Shown here: positions 10,400 through 20,310 of the stretch, piece after piece
How positions within the stretch are numbered: the first letter of the stretch is position 1
How the letters are laid out: the number at the start of each line of letters is the position of its first letter
Source: Phytophthora colocasiae
Taxonomy: Eukaryota > Oomycota > Peronosporomycetes > Peronosporales > Peronosporaceae
NCBI GenBank assembly: GCA_018806915.1
Contig: JAGKQI010000024.1
Span: 124,001 to 188,000 of the forward strand
DNA length: 64,000 nt
Direction: 5' to 3'
Translations under genes and position numbers: made by a program
The notes under the pieces: model-generated
Told to the model about the DNA's origin: nothing
The model's input: the letters and a program-made list of their open reading frames with translations, nothing else
The model's database searches: none

Positions 10400-11170
10400 T
10401 GTGGTGAAGCAGATCTGGCCAAAATCTCGTTGAGGCTAATCACGCTCGCCAGTTGCGCCCAGACACCGACTAACGGAGGGGGTCCCACGATGATCCGTGA
10501 TCTAGCTGTGTGTAATTTCACCTTGTGTACTCGTCGGTAGGTGGGTTACGCTCTTCCAGGTGACTTCTGAAGATGTCTTGAAGGTCGGAAGAATGTCCTG
10601 TAGGACACAGGGGTTTGAGGTAGCGCGCTAAAGGAAGCGGAAAACAAGGGAAAGGAAGGGATTGAATCCTGAATGGTGGACTATTGGAAGACCTGGATCA
10701 AGGACCAGGCACCCGGATCAAGGCTCAAGAACTCGCCTACGACCGGGATCAAGTACTCCGAGGTGGAGTGAAGAACTTCCATCTTTACCTTGCTTGCGTA
10801 GGCCACCGGTTGTATACTGCTTCCGCAGTCCTGCATTAGACACGCACGAAGCCTACCTTGCATCGGTCACCACCTGGAAAGGTCTCCAGAAATCCGGTTC
10901 ATCGAGGATTACGCGATCTAGGGGTCTTGAGGATGTGAGATTCGTCAAGGCTAAACAACTAATTCCTTTCGATCCGATCTATGCACTTAAACGATACCTC
11001 ACTAGATAGGGCAAAGCTGGCCAAAATATTATCCAGTCTTAACCGCTATACTAGGTCACGTTTTCTAAAATTCCAGACGCTTGTAGGGCCAATGTAGTTT
11101 CCAGTTCCAGGCATGGCAAAGGCACTTGAGTAGATCAGGGCAAATTCGATTCTATTCATGATTATTCCTA
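10400..11170 (-). repeat. GyC-3: scrambled GyC LTR with an internal inversion
   Basis: Three blocks match the GyC-1 5' LTR. Positions 10400-10628 are the reverse complement of its end (29958 down to about 29740) and begin with TGTGGTGAAGC. Positions 10629-10790 match 29585-29740 in the forward direction. Positions 10919-11170 are the reverse complement of about 29583 down to 29335. The middle block is thus flipped in place. Between 10791 and 10918 is sequence without a match, except about 25 bases at 10894-10918 that resemble GyC-1 pol near 34858. Divergence from GyC-1 is clear, so this copy is old. Confidence 0.65.
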
Positions 11171-11237
11171 GATGTGTCAATATTTGGACAACGTAGAGAA
11201 CGTAACGTCAACGTTCAAAATTCGGACGCTATGCTGT
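11171..11237. other. Spacer between GyC-3 and GyC-2
   Basis: AT-rich sequence without recognisable coding or repeat content. It could be a remnant of original host sequence. Confidence 0.35.
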
Positions 11238-11448
11238 TGTGGTAAAGTGGATAAGAAGATTCTCCGGAAAGGTGATTGCAGCCATGAAACCCAGAGAGCC
11301 GGAGCAAGCGACAGGGGGCGACCTGTGATGCCCCGATCTAGGGGGAACTAGATGAGGGGACGATGGATCCCTTTCAGGAACGGGCCCTGGAGACACCCGC
11401 GGCGGGTCGCTGAATCCGGAAACGGAAGGGATCGCCAGTAGGATGGTC

Positions 11449-11453
11449 CCATG
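11449..11453. repeat. CopA-1 target-site duplication, left copy
   Basis: CCATG directly before the 5' LTR; the same five bases follow the 3' LTR at 16045-16049. Confidence 0.92.
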
Positions 11454-11735
11454 TGTTGCAGGTGATCCAATACGATCCCGCAATGATTACGGTAAGATGT
11501 TTACGCCACCGATGATTAGACGAGTAGGATGATTGGACGAGTACAGAATGATGGTGATTGGATGCACCAAATGATTGGATGCAGACCAGGTAGAGAAAAC
11601 AGTGTAAGCTCATATCAATCAATCACTTCTGAATTTCCATTCTACCCCTCAAGTGACTTCCCTCGCCTCGGCCTCCTCGCCCCAAGCTTCGGCAGTCCTC
11701 CCCTCGCAAGACAACCTCTACCACGACCTTCTTCA
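11454..11735 (+). repeat. CopA-1 5' LTR
   Basis: A 282-bp LTR from TGTTGCAGG to CTTCTTCA. The same LTR occurs at 15763-16044, 43362-43643, 55212-55493 and 60017-60298. A base near the GTACAGAATG position separates this copy (GATGGTG) from the others (GTTGGTG). Confidence 0.95.
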
Positions 11736-11750
11736 GGTTATGAGCCCAAG
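11736..11750 (+). promoter_or_regulatory. CopA-1 primer-binding site (initiator tRNA-Met half), overlapping the Gag start
   Basis: GGTTATGAGCCCAAG follows the LTR without a gap. GGTTATGAGCCC is complementary to the anticodon stem-loop of eukaryotic initiator tRNA-Met (GGGCUCAUAACC), the internal site used by Drosophila copia with a cleaved half-tRNA. The ATG at 11740-11742 inside it begins the Gag frame (MSPSTMSS). Confidence 0.8.
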
Positions 11751-14700
11751 TACCATGTCATCTGTCCAAGATACCAAGATCTCCATCGACAAGTTCAACG
11801 GCGAGAACTACGCCACGTGGAACCGTTACATGCGTGGCGTGTTCCTGACCAAGTCGGTGTGGAATGTGGTGAACCGCGAGACGACGCCTACGTTCACGGA
11901 CTCCAGGGCCAAGGACGAGTATGTCAAGTCGAGCAACGTCGCCTTCGGTCTGATGCTCCTCCACATGGACGCGGACTACCATCATGTTGTCGACGACTAC
12001 GAGGAAGCCTGGGTCGCGTGGGCGCGCTTGCGTACCCTTTACGGTGGATCGCAGAAGGCTGGACGCATATATCTCAAGCGTCAGCTCTTCAGCATGGAAA
12101 TGGCGAAGGCGGAAACATCGCTTCACCATTGCAGCGAAGTCCTCAACATCAGCGCGAAGCTTAGCAGTATCGGCGCCAAGATGGAGGACGAGGATGTGGC
12201 GATCTGCTTGCTGCGCAGTCTGCCCAAGAGCTACGAGAACGTCGTACTCAACATGGAGATGAGCAATGCAGAGCTGCGGACGCAAGATGTAGTGAAGGTG
12301 CTCACGAATGAGCATATCAAGCGACAAGGCGAGAAGACTGCGGCGGTGAAAATCGAGGAAGCAGCGAAGGCCTTCAACGCCGAGCGTCAAACTCGCCGGT
12401 GTGACTACTGCGGAAAATTGGGGCACGTTATCGACAGAAGTGCTGGACCAAGCAGAAAGAAGAAAATCGAGGAGCACGACGCGCGGCCGAGGTGGTCGCG
12501 GTGCCAGCAACGTTGAGTGGTGCGACGACGATGACGACTACATCGCGTTTGCAGTCTCCATGTCGACAGCGTGTGGAATGTCGTCGGGCAAGAAGTTTCA
12601 AGGCTCATGGGCGATCGACGGTGGTGCAACCCACCACATTTGCAACGACAAGTCCAAGTTCATCGACATCAACTTGCGCGACGAAGGCGAACTCACAGTT
12701 GCCAACGGTCAAACGGCCAAGATTTTTGGGAGTTGGTACCGTTGTGCAACAAGTGATTCTGCCCAACCGGAGTGTGCGCGACGTCCGAATCGAAGATGCT
12801 CTCTACGTGCCGAGTATGAACAGAACCTGCTATCTGTGCCTCCAGATCAACCGAAGTGGAGACTTCAAGGTGGTGTTTGACGGCTCCGAGATGCACATTG
12901 CGCGCAAGTCGTCGAAGAAGATCGTTGCTTCCGCAGACCTGATCGACGGACTCTACTGGCTACGAGTACCAAAGGGTTCTGCCAATTCGACGACTACGGT
13001 CTCGATCAACAGTGTCGATCTTCATGCGCGGATGGTTCATGCTCCGAACGACGTGCTACGGAAGATGGTTTCGAGCGGCATGGTGACGGGCGCAAAAATG
13101 CCGACCTCGTCAAAGAACTCAAGCGGATGCCGCGGGTGTCAGCAAGGGAAGATGGTCCAAAAACCCTTTCCGAGTAACCCGGACAAGGCCAAGTACAAGC
13201 CATTCGAGTTCCTGCAGCTTCGACCTTTGTGGCCCCATGGAGAAAGAGTCGCTTGGTGGCAGCAAGTATCTACTGCTGATCACTGACGAAAGCCAGCGGC
13301 TGCATGACGGGATTCTGTTTGCGCGCCAAGTCGGAGAGTGAAGACTGTCTGCGCAAGTTCATCGCTAAAGTGGAGCGCCAATTCGATGCCAGGGTCAAGT
13401 TCGTGCGTCATGACGGTGCCAAGGAGTTCGCGACCAACTCGCTCAAGGCCTTTTACGACAATCATGGCATTGAAGTCCAGCCGACGGTTCGATATGCGCA
13501 TCAGACGAATGCTACTGCGGAACGCGCCAACCGGACGATTGTGACTATCGGGCGCAGCATGCTTCACTTCGCACGTTTGGACAAGACGTTTTGGGCGGAA
13601 GCGGCGATGACGGCAATTTACATCAAGAATCGACTGCCGTCACCCAAGGTCCCAGGGAAGACGCCGTTTGAGATTGTGTACAAGAGGAAGCCCAACGTGA
13701 AGCACATGCGCGTTTTCGGGTGCAAGGCCTACGTCCTGACACCGAAGGAGATAGCGACTCAAGTGGGACCCCAAGGCTCGTGAAGGAATTTTCATGGGCT
13801 ATGAAGAGCGTTCGAAGGCGTATCGCGTTTATGACATCGAGGCGGGCCAGGTAGTGATTTCTCGCGATGTCACTTTCGACGAATCGACCTTCGACGACGC
13901 CAATGTTGTTGTGGATGATGATGAAGATGTCGAAGATGCTGCGGATATCGCTTGAAGACCTCGAGATTTCGAACGACCATGGAACGCGTGAATTCAAGCA
14001 GGCGGGAAACGCAAGGCTCGATTCTAATGCTGAGGATCGTGAACATGTTCGTCGACCGCGTCGCAGCGCTGGATTAGAAGAAGCAAGCGCTCCGGACTCT
14101 GACCATCAAGAAGCCAAATCTGAAGACAATGATGATGATGACTCGACTCAGCCGATGTACTGGCGTGCGAGTGCCAATGCAGTGGAGACGAGTGACAGCG
14201 CCGAGCCGAAGACGTTCCAAGATGCTGTGAGCGGCGAAGACCAAGTCCACTGGCGGAAGGCGATCCGAGCAGAACTCAAGTCGATGCGACTTCGTGGAGT
14301 GTTTCGTGGCGCCAAATTACCGAACAACCAACGCGCGGTCGGAACCAAGTGGGTGTTCAAGATCAAGCGTAAAGCCGACGGGTCCATCGAGAAGTACAAG
14401 GCTCGACTCGTCGCGAAAGGATTTGTGCAGAAGTATGGCATCGACTACACCGAGACGTTTTCGCCGGTGGTCAAGTACGTCACGCTGCGAATGATCATCG
14501 CTGTGGCCAAGTTCTTCCAATTGGCCCCTCGACCAACTGGATGTTGTCACGGCGGTCCTGTACGGCTTGATGAAGGAGAAGGTGTTCTGCAGTGTTCCAG
14601 CAGGCGTGGAGACTTGATGACGGCTACGACTGCGTGGAACTGCTCAAGGCGATCTACGGTCTCAAGCAAGCTTCTCGAGTGTGGAATGAGACTTTTGACG

Positions 14701-15755
14701 AGTATGTGCGCTCCATCGGATTTCGCGTTTCGAGCTACGATCCGTGCCTCTACATCAAGATTGTCGATGGTGACTGCGTTCTGATGCTGGTGTACGTCGA
14801 CGATGTTTTGGTGACCGGAAGCTCTTCGACGATCATTGCTGAAGTCAAGAAACAGCTCAGGCACGATTCGAGATGACCGACAGCGGCAAATGTTCCTTCA
14901 TTCTGGGGATTGAGGTGGTCGACAATGCGGATGGCAGTGTCACATTGAGTCAAGCTCGCTACATCAACGACATCCTGGAGCGCTTTGGCATGCAGAACTG
15001 CAAACCTGCTGCCAGTCCAGTCGACCTCAGCATGAAGCTCGTTGCCAGTGACGTCTCGACCAAGTTGGATGCGCCGTTCCGCGAAGCTGTCGGTGCTCTC
15101 ATGCACTTGATGACGTCGACTCGCCCGGACATTGCTTTTGCAGTTGGTTACGTTTCGCGCTTCATGGAGAATCCTCAAGTCGAGCACTGGATTGCAGTCA
15201 AAGCGCATCTTCCGTTACCTTCAGGGCACCAAGTCGCATGGACTCCGTTTTTCGCCGACCAAGGGAATCGACTTTCGTGGCTATTCGGATGCAGACTGGG
15301 CTGGTGACCACAGTGACCGCAAGTCGACTTCAGGCTACCTGTTTCAAGTTCTTGGCGGACCTGTGTCGTGGGGATCCAAGAAGCAATCGAGTGTGTCTCT
15401 TTCCACGAGTGAAGCTGAGTACATTGCGCTCAGTCTGGCAATCCAAGAAGGCAAGTGGGTGCACAAGCTTCTGTGTGAGATCCTTGACGCTGCAGGCGAA
15501 GACATCCCGGATCTGAAGATTTTCGAAGACAATCAGTCGTGCATCAAGATGACGAAGAACCCTGTGAACCATGGCCGCGCGAAGCACATCGACATCAAGT
15601 ACCACCACATCCGTGATGAAGTCAAGCGCGGTGAAGTGATCGTCGAGTACTGCGAGACCACGACCATGCTGGCCGACATCTTGACCAAGGGACTCGGCGG
15701 ACCTCGTCACAAGGACTTAACGACGGCTCTTGGCGTTCAAGCGTGTTCGCATTGA
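11740..15755 (+). pseudogene. CopA-1 Gag-Pol polyprotein (many frameshifts)
   Basis: Copia-type polyprotein. In order: Gag core ([15 protein letters not shown]), zinc knuckle [10 protein letters not shown] with its last part broken, protease (WAIDGGATHHIC, where the other copies read DSGAT), integrase zinc finger and core (ATAERANRTIV holds the catalytic Glu), RT (GLKQASRVWNE, LVYVDDVLVTG) and RNase H (LSTSEAEYIALS, FEDNQSCIK). It stops at TGA 15753-15755, seven bases before the LTR. At least eight indels relative to CopA-2 and CopA-3 break it, for example near 12437, 12727, 13225, 13287, 13750, 13952, 14521 and 14862. The protease motif has Gly for Ser, so this copy is inactive. Confidence 0.92.
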
Positions 15756-15762
15756 GAGGGGC
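15753..15762 (+). promoter_or_regulatory. CopA-1 polypurine tract fused to the stop codon
   Basis: TGAGAGGGGC lies between the last codon and the 3' LTR. Its GAGAGGGG is the only purine run there and is the expected plus-strand primer; the stop TGA forms its first bases. Confidence 0.7.
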
Positions 15763-16044
15763 TGTTGCAGGTGATCCAATACGATCCCGCAATGATTACG
15801 GTAAGATGTTTACGCCACCGATGATTAGACGAGTAGGATGATTGGACGAGTACAGAATGATGGTGATTGGATGCACCAAATGATTGGATGCAGACCAGGT
15901 AGAGAAAACAGTGTAAGCTCATATCAATCAATCACTTCTGAATTTCCATTCTACCCCTCAAGTGACTTCCCTCGCCTCGGCCTCCTCGCCCCAAGCTTCG
16001 GCAGTCCTCCCCTCGCAAGACAACCTCTACCACGACCTTCTTCA
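15763..16044 (+). repeat. CopA-1 3' LTR
   Basis: 282 bp, same ends as the 5' LTR and no difference seen by eye. It is followed by the CCATG duplication (16045-16049). Confidence 0.95.
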
Positions 16045-16330
16045 CCATGAAACCCAAGCAAGAGCCATTCATTATCGAGAGAGTGAGTGCGGTCAGGATG
16101 ATCTTCGCTGAAGGGTGTAGGCTTCTGGTGTTCGTGTGTGATGACAGTGAAGCAGCGGTCGGCGCTGATCAAGTTATACGGAGGGAGCGACAGAACGATC
16201 AAGGGTGGCCACGTGTGATCGGCGACAACATGATCCCGAGTGGATACGATTTTAGCGTACGGCACGACCTGACACCTTAGGTCCCTCCGACAGTGTGATC
16301 CAAGCTCGCCGGAGGTTGACCAAGCGGGGT
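16045..16330 (+). other. GyC-2 stretch between CopA-1 and gag
   Basis: About 285 bases that continue GyC-2 after CopA-1. They contain several GATC sites but I found no clear match in GyC-1 and no long frame. It may be LTR or leader sequence lost from, or diverged in, GyC-1. Confidence 0.4.
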
Positions 16331-17308
16331 TGCTGGAGAATTTGACCCAAATTCTTTATTTGACCTGGAGCTGGGGCCGATTCCGTCGGCGACCCAAGAC
16401 CTATTTAATTCCCTTAAGATATTGGCTGGTGAACGCCTACATACCCCGGAGCTAGGCTATCAAACCGGATCGTCGCACTATGCGGCGGCTACCTCAGAAC
16501 TGGACTTCGACAGCCCGAAAGGGCCGCACCACATGTTGTTGGGTCCCTCTGGCGCCAAATTCCTGAAATCACGTGTGTAAAAGCAAGATACCAGGTCGGT
16601 GGCAGTGAAGTCAGAGGCCAAGACACCCGACCAGCTAAAAGATTGCCGGATCCTAGCAGAGCAGGCCACCCCGACAGCTAATTCCACAAGATCGAGTATC
16701 AAGCTGGACGACTACTTCCAGATGGCGATAAATCGTTTCTTAAAGGAGCGGAGTCTCGGAGCCCCCCCCCCCTCCCCTGATCACCGATGAAGGTAACGTT
16801 GGATGTTGAAATGGAGTCCGTCGCGACCCCAAACCCTGACTCCTTGGAATATGATTCCGATGATCTGGGCATACCGAGCTCCAGTGGGCAAGTATCAGGT
16901 CGAGCAGCGATTGCATCTGCAGCAGTCGACCAAGGGGGATCGTCAGTAATCTATCAAGTACGGATCTCCGCGATCTCGAATCTGAAAGAGTTTGCGGGTA
17001 AGGATCTCGACGAAGATCACGCTCGGGCTTGGATCAGTGAGGTCAAGTCGGCGTTCAGTGCGATCAGGCTCTGAAAAGAAAAAATGCCTCACATTTGCCG
17101 ATCTAATGATTCGACCGGCGAAGAACTGGCTTCGACAGCTAAGTCAGACGACGAAAACCAAGTGGGCGGATCTGTTGGACAGTTTCCAGACCCAATATTG
17201 TGGATTGGGTACGTCGGTTGTGTGGCAATATTACCATGCCCGCAAACGGTCCGAAGAAACCCCTCTGGATTACCTTTATCGGTTCACCGTTGCCGCACTG
17301 AGGGCTAA
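16331..17308 (+). pseudogene. GyC-2 gag (decayed)
   Basis: Aligned by eye to GyC-1 gag from about 30590 to 31555. Recognisable pieces are DPNSLFDLEL, GYQTGSSHYAAATSE, KLDDYFQMAINRFLKERS, DLGIPSSSGQ, AWISEVKSAF and YYHARKRSEETPLDYLYR. Stops and indels interrupt it (a TAA near 16579, a C run near 16762, a frameshift near 17070). It breaks off at 17308, where the minus-strand LTR of GyA-4 begins. The zinc-knuckle end is missing. Confidence 0.85.
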
Positions 17309-17703
17309 TGCAGCGGGGCTGCGTAGGTGTGCACGGCACAGAGGAAGTTTAGTTGACTCGTAGAGTCCTGTTTGCAAGGCACTAGCCTTCGGTTCTATAC
17401 AAGAACCAAGTTGTCCACTAAATACGGTGTCCCTATAATAAAGGAACTTACTCTAATTATGTAAAATGCAAACTGATTTTTATTTATTTTATTGCGCTAA
17501 TCCTGAATGTAACGGATTTAGTATCTAACATACTAAATCCTAATCAAATGTAATGTGTGGCTCTGAGCTAACTGCCATCAAATGGCTACATATGTGACGT
17601 GTGAGATACGATGTGTCATACACAGATATGTGACGTGTGGCCTGGTTGGTGTATACCACACCAACTGTAGCCAAGACGCACAGCGCCGTGTAACCCCGTT
17701 ACA
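17309..17703 (-). repeat. GyA-4 3' LTR
   Basis: A 395-bp LTR of the same subfamily as GyA-2 (TGTAACGGGG at the right end, CCCGCTGCA at the left). On the minus strand it is preceded by TTGCGGGGAGGG, a good polypurine tract (17704-17715). Confidence 0.9.
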
Positions 17704-17994
17704 CCCTCCCCGCAAACCGCGAGATACGGGTATCTACAACTGCGAACATAACTGCCTTGTCGAAGGCCTGTCACCGGCAACTTTCCGATAAAGAACTCTC
17801 CCAACGAGAGCGCGTGCGCGCTGGCTCAACGAGCACATTCTCCCATTCGCCCCAGCGAGCCCACCGCTCCTCGGGTGTCTCGTGTTCCGGCTTCTCAGCG
17901 TCAGCGCCTCTGCGCTTTCCGGATCGAGCCCCCGGCTCCTCTCACGCTCTCCGTTTCGGAGTATTTCGCGGCGTCTCGCCTTCGCTACGGAGCG

Positions 17995-19624
17995 ATGTTC
18001 AAGGGCAGCCCGACCACAAGTGGTAGCGGTGGCTCACCGTTCGAGTACACGACAGCGTCTACGACGCGCGACCCACGTCGCTCTCCTGCTGAAGACGGCG
18101 AGGTCGAAGTGGACTATGAGGAGTCCGAACAGGGCGATGCCCCTGCGTCTCCTGCTCCTGCGAGCTCTCGGACGACTCAACCTGAGCTGCGCTCTCCACG
18201 TGATCCACGTCGGTACACGCTTCCTCGGCAGCTGCATCAGCCCAACCCATTCCCGGAGGGGCCTTCGAGCCTCGTGCTCAACGCGTTACGCAACGCACCA
18301 CCACTTCCTGCTCGCGATGAGCCAGAGTCGCTCAAGGGCGTCGAAGACGCGATCACCAACCCTCTGGATGAGGCACAGGAGGCCTCTATGAGCGGTGCTC
18401 CAGAGTCACGTCGACCGGTCCAACGGGACATCGTTGGGACTTCGTCGCGACGCGACTACGGCTTCGAGCCTCGTGATCCTGCCGAGCGGGTGAAACAGTT
18501 AATGGCGCAGCCAAACCTGCACGGATACGCCATTGGCGCTGCACCTCGCACCGTGCAGCGGCAAGGGCTCCATGAGCGTTTCCTGACCCCGCAGGTATGC
18601 ACACTCGTCGAGTATCGACAACGCTTGGATAAGCAACGACGGCGCGAGTCTGTGCCTCAGATGAGGACGTATCCGCTGCTCCTCCAGACCGGAGAGACGA
18701 CCAGGGACTATATGGTCCATGTGGCCACTTGGGCCGAGGCTTCCCGGAAGCTCGCGTCATTCGATCGGCTCATGGAGAGCCACTCTGAGGTGGACGTCCG
18801 CCTCGCTCGAGGTTTACTCTTCCAGTACGCGAAGCTACGCGTGCGGCCCGGCCTCTTTCCTCGTCACACGACGGCGGCGGCTCCCGCCTCTCAGGCCACT
18901 ATCCCAGCTTCGCAGGACGCTCCTCTAGTCTCCGAAGGAGACTCACTGGCTATGCCAGCCACGGACCAGAGCCTGAGCTCGGCTGCTAGTCCGTCAGCTT
19001 CTCACACTAGTGGTGAGAAGCGGGTGTCGACCGAGTGGTCGACCTTGAGCCCTTCGGGCGCCTCCGACCTTCGCGATCAAAAGCGTCCACGACGTCAGGG
19101 CAGTCCTGCCTCAGGGGCCCTTCGAACTCCCACGAGTTTTGGGAATGAGGATACCCACGCTACTTCACCAGATACTGGTTTTGACTACGGTGGCGACGCC
19201 GTGCCATCAGGCGCTCCACGTGGTAATGGGGAGTCCCCTGCTCATCGAGCAACGGCGGAGGAGGCCGATTCGCTGCGGGACGCAGTACTCGACGAGTGTG
19301 ATGAGCGCTATTTGTCGCAGCGCGCCTGGTATCAACTCGATCACTCGATCGGTACTCTCCAGAGTCAGACTCAGTCTCTTCAGGGGAACCTGGACAGCGT
19401 TTGACATTCGCATGCCCAACTCGCTCATGACATAGAGGAGATTGAGAGCCGGGTGGCTTGGCTCGAAGGGCCTCAGTCTCTGACCGCTCGCCTGCATCAG
19501 CAGGAGCTTCAGCTCGCTGAGCTGCGGGGCCAGGTGACGATGCTGCTGCAGATGACGCAGCCTGGGCGCGTGTCGTCGGCGCCAGCGCCTCCGCGCTCAC
19601 CCCCGCGGGGTCCCGATATGTCTT
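17995..19624 (+). pseudogene. Convergent coiled-coil protein of GyA-4 (one nonsense codon)
   Basis: The most complete copy of the GyA convergent gene. The frame is open from 17746, and the first ATG is 17995 (MFKGSPTTSGSGG). In order: an acidic Ser/Pro/Arg-rich part (GEVEVDYEESEQGDAP); a part of about 200 residues shared with GyA-3 (RRDYGFEPRDPAERVKQLMA, YMVHVATWAEASRKL, LFQYAKLRVRPG); a low-complexity linker; and a C-terminal coiled coil. A TGG-to-TGA change at 19402-19404 truncates it; the same frame continues as coiled coil to TAA at 19624. No cysteine knuckle or known catalytic motif is visible. The long frame conserved in two copies argues that it was once translated. Function is unknown. 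Confidence 0.62.
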
Positions 19625-19752
19625 AAGCAAGCCGACGTAGAACACAGGGTGTGTTCGCATCCGCTTTGGCAAGTCAAGCGTGTATGCCAGGCCCTTCTTG
19701 GCCACGACCGTAAATGGTCCGATGAAACGCGGACGCAATTTCGTCTTAAAGA
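19010..19752 (-). pseudogene. GyA-4 integrase tail and chromodomain
   Basis: Minus-strand end of pol: RPRFIGPFTVV, then THPVFYVGLLKTYRDP, the linker, and the chromodomain start HYHVERLMARRR. The chromodomain tryptophan codon (TGG in YLVKWRGY of the other copies) is TAG here (19158-19160), ending the frame. It lies entirely antisense to the convergent coiled-coil gene. Confidence 0.8.
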
Positions 19753-19760
19753 CTGGAATG

Positions 19761-20210
19761 TGTCTACTTAGACCTATTAGGTGGCGTACACGTGCGCTTA
19801 CGTGTATGAGGAAGCGTGCAAATAGAATAGACTTAATTTAAGTATACTTATTTAAATAAGTATAATTAAATCAAATATAACTAAATTAAACTGCAAAAAT
19901 ACCGTAAAATGAGAACTGTTATTGAATTTGGCATAAGCCAATTATGGACCTCCTAAAACTGTTTGTTATCTATTTCTAAAGGGTCTGCCAACGTGTGGTT
20001 GGCAGAAACTCTACTCAGTGATTGGTAGAAATCGTTACTTTCTACCAATAATATGCACAAATGCACACGAACCATCCAATAATGTGGTTCGCCCATGTAA
20101 TCCTTTGGTGTGTACAGCACACCAAGGTCTGAGGCCCATGTCAACCTCTAACAGTTATCCTAACTGTTAGAGTTACAAATGGTACAACCACTTGTACGTG
20201 TAACGTTACA
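19761..20210 (-). repeat. GyB-1 3' LTR
   Basis: A 450-bp LTR; on the minus strand it begins TGTAACGTTACAC and ends GGTCTAAGTAGACA. It is largely made of stem-loops, for example a 12-bp stem with a 3-base loop at 20146-20172, a 10-bp stem at 20022-20048 and an 8-bp stem at 20105-20125. On the minus strand a purine run (CAGGGGGATGG, 20211-20221) precedes it as polypurine tract. The AT-rich terminal half recurs at 3744-3966. Confidence 0.85.
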
Positions 20211-20310
20211 CCATCCCCCTGTTAAGATTCGACGTATCGGTCTCGATACGTCAATCAACAGAACGACAAGACCGTCAAGTTCCCAAGAGAAATCTCGAGT
20301 TCATTTCGCA

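Larger units (their letters stand above)
11454..16044 (+). mobile_element. CopA-1: Ty1/copia element, complete in structure
   Basis: A 4591-bp element with two 282-bp LTRs, a primer-binding site, one Gag-Pol coding region in the order Gag, protease, integrase, RT, RNase H (the copia order), a polypurine tract and a CCATG target duplication. The two LTRs look identical by eye, yet the coding region is full of indels. It lies inside the LTR-derived part of GyC-2. Confidence 0.93.
11238..17308 (+). mobile_element. GyC-2: old GyC-family gypsy copy, split by CopA-1
   Basis: The LTR start (TGTGGTAAAGTGG, compare TGTGGTGAAGCGG in GyC-1) is at 11238. The first 215 bases match the GyC-1 LTR start with many differences. 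CopA-1 then interrupts at 11454-16044. The sequence resumes with an unassigned stretch (16045-16330) and a decayed gag (to 17308), where GyA-4 cuts it again. About 1.6 kb of LTR and leader present in GyC-1 is missing. It is the outermost and oldest layer of the right-hand nest. Confidence 0.75.
17309..19760 (-). mobile_element. GyA-4: 3' end of a gypsy element, minus strand
   Basis: Contains the 3' LTR (17309-17703), the polypurine tract, the convergent coiled-coil gene and the chromodomain end of pol. GyB-1 interrupts it at 19761. The five bases before GyB-1 (GAATG, 19756-19760) should recur at its far end, which is not seen. The rest of GyA-4 would resume right of GyB-1. The left flank GCTAA (17304-17308) is the candidate target duplication. 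Confidence 0.82.

Noticed and set aside
10662..11009. Plus-strand frame of 115 codons at the GyC-3 scrapyard
   Set aside because: It crosses an inversion breakpoint of LTR fragments, so it cannot be an inherited gene.
3744..19981. Inverted repeat of about 220 bp at 3744-3966 and 19761-19981, looking like terminal repeats of a 16-kb DNA transposon
   Set aside because: The right copy is the end of the GyB-1 3' LTR (the full LTR reaches 20210 and has a polypurine tract beside it). The left copy is a fragment of the same LTR in the other orientation.
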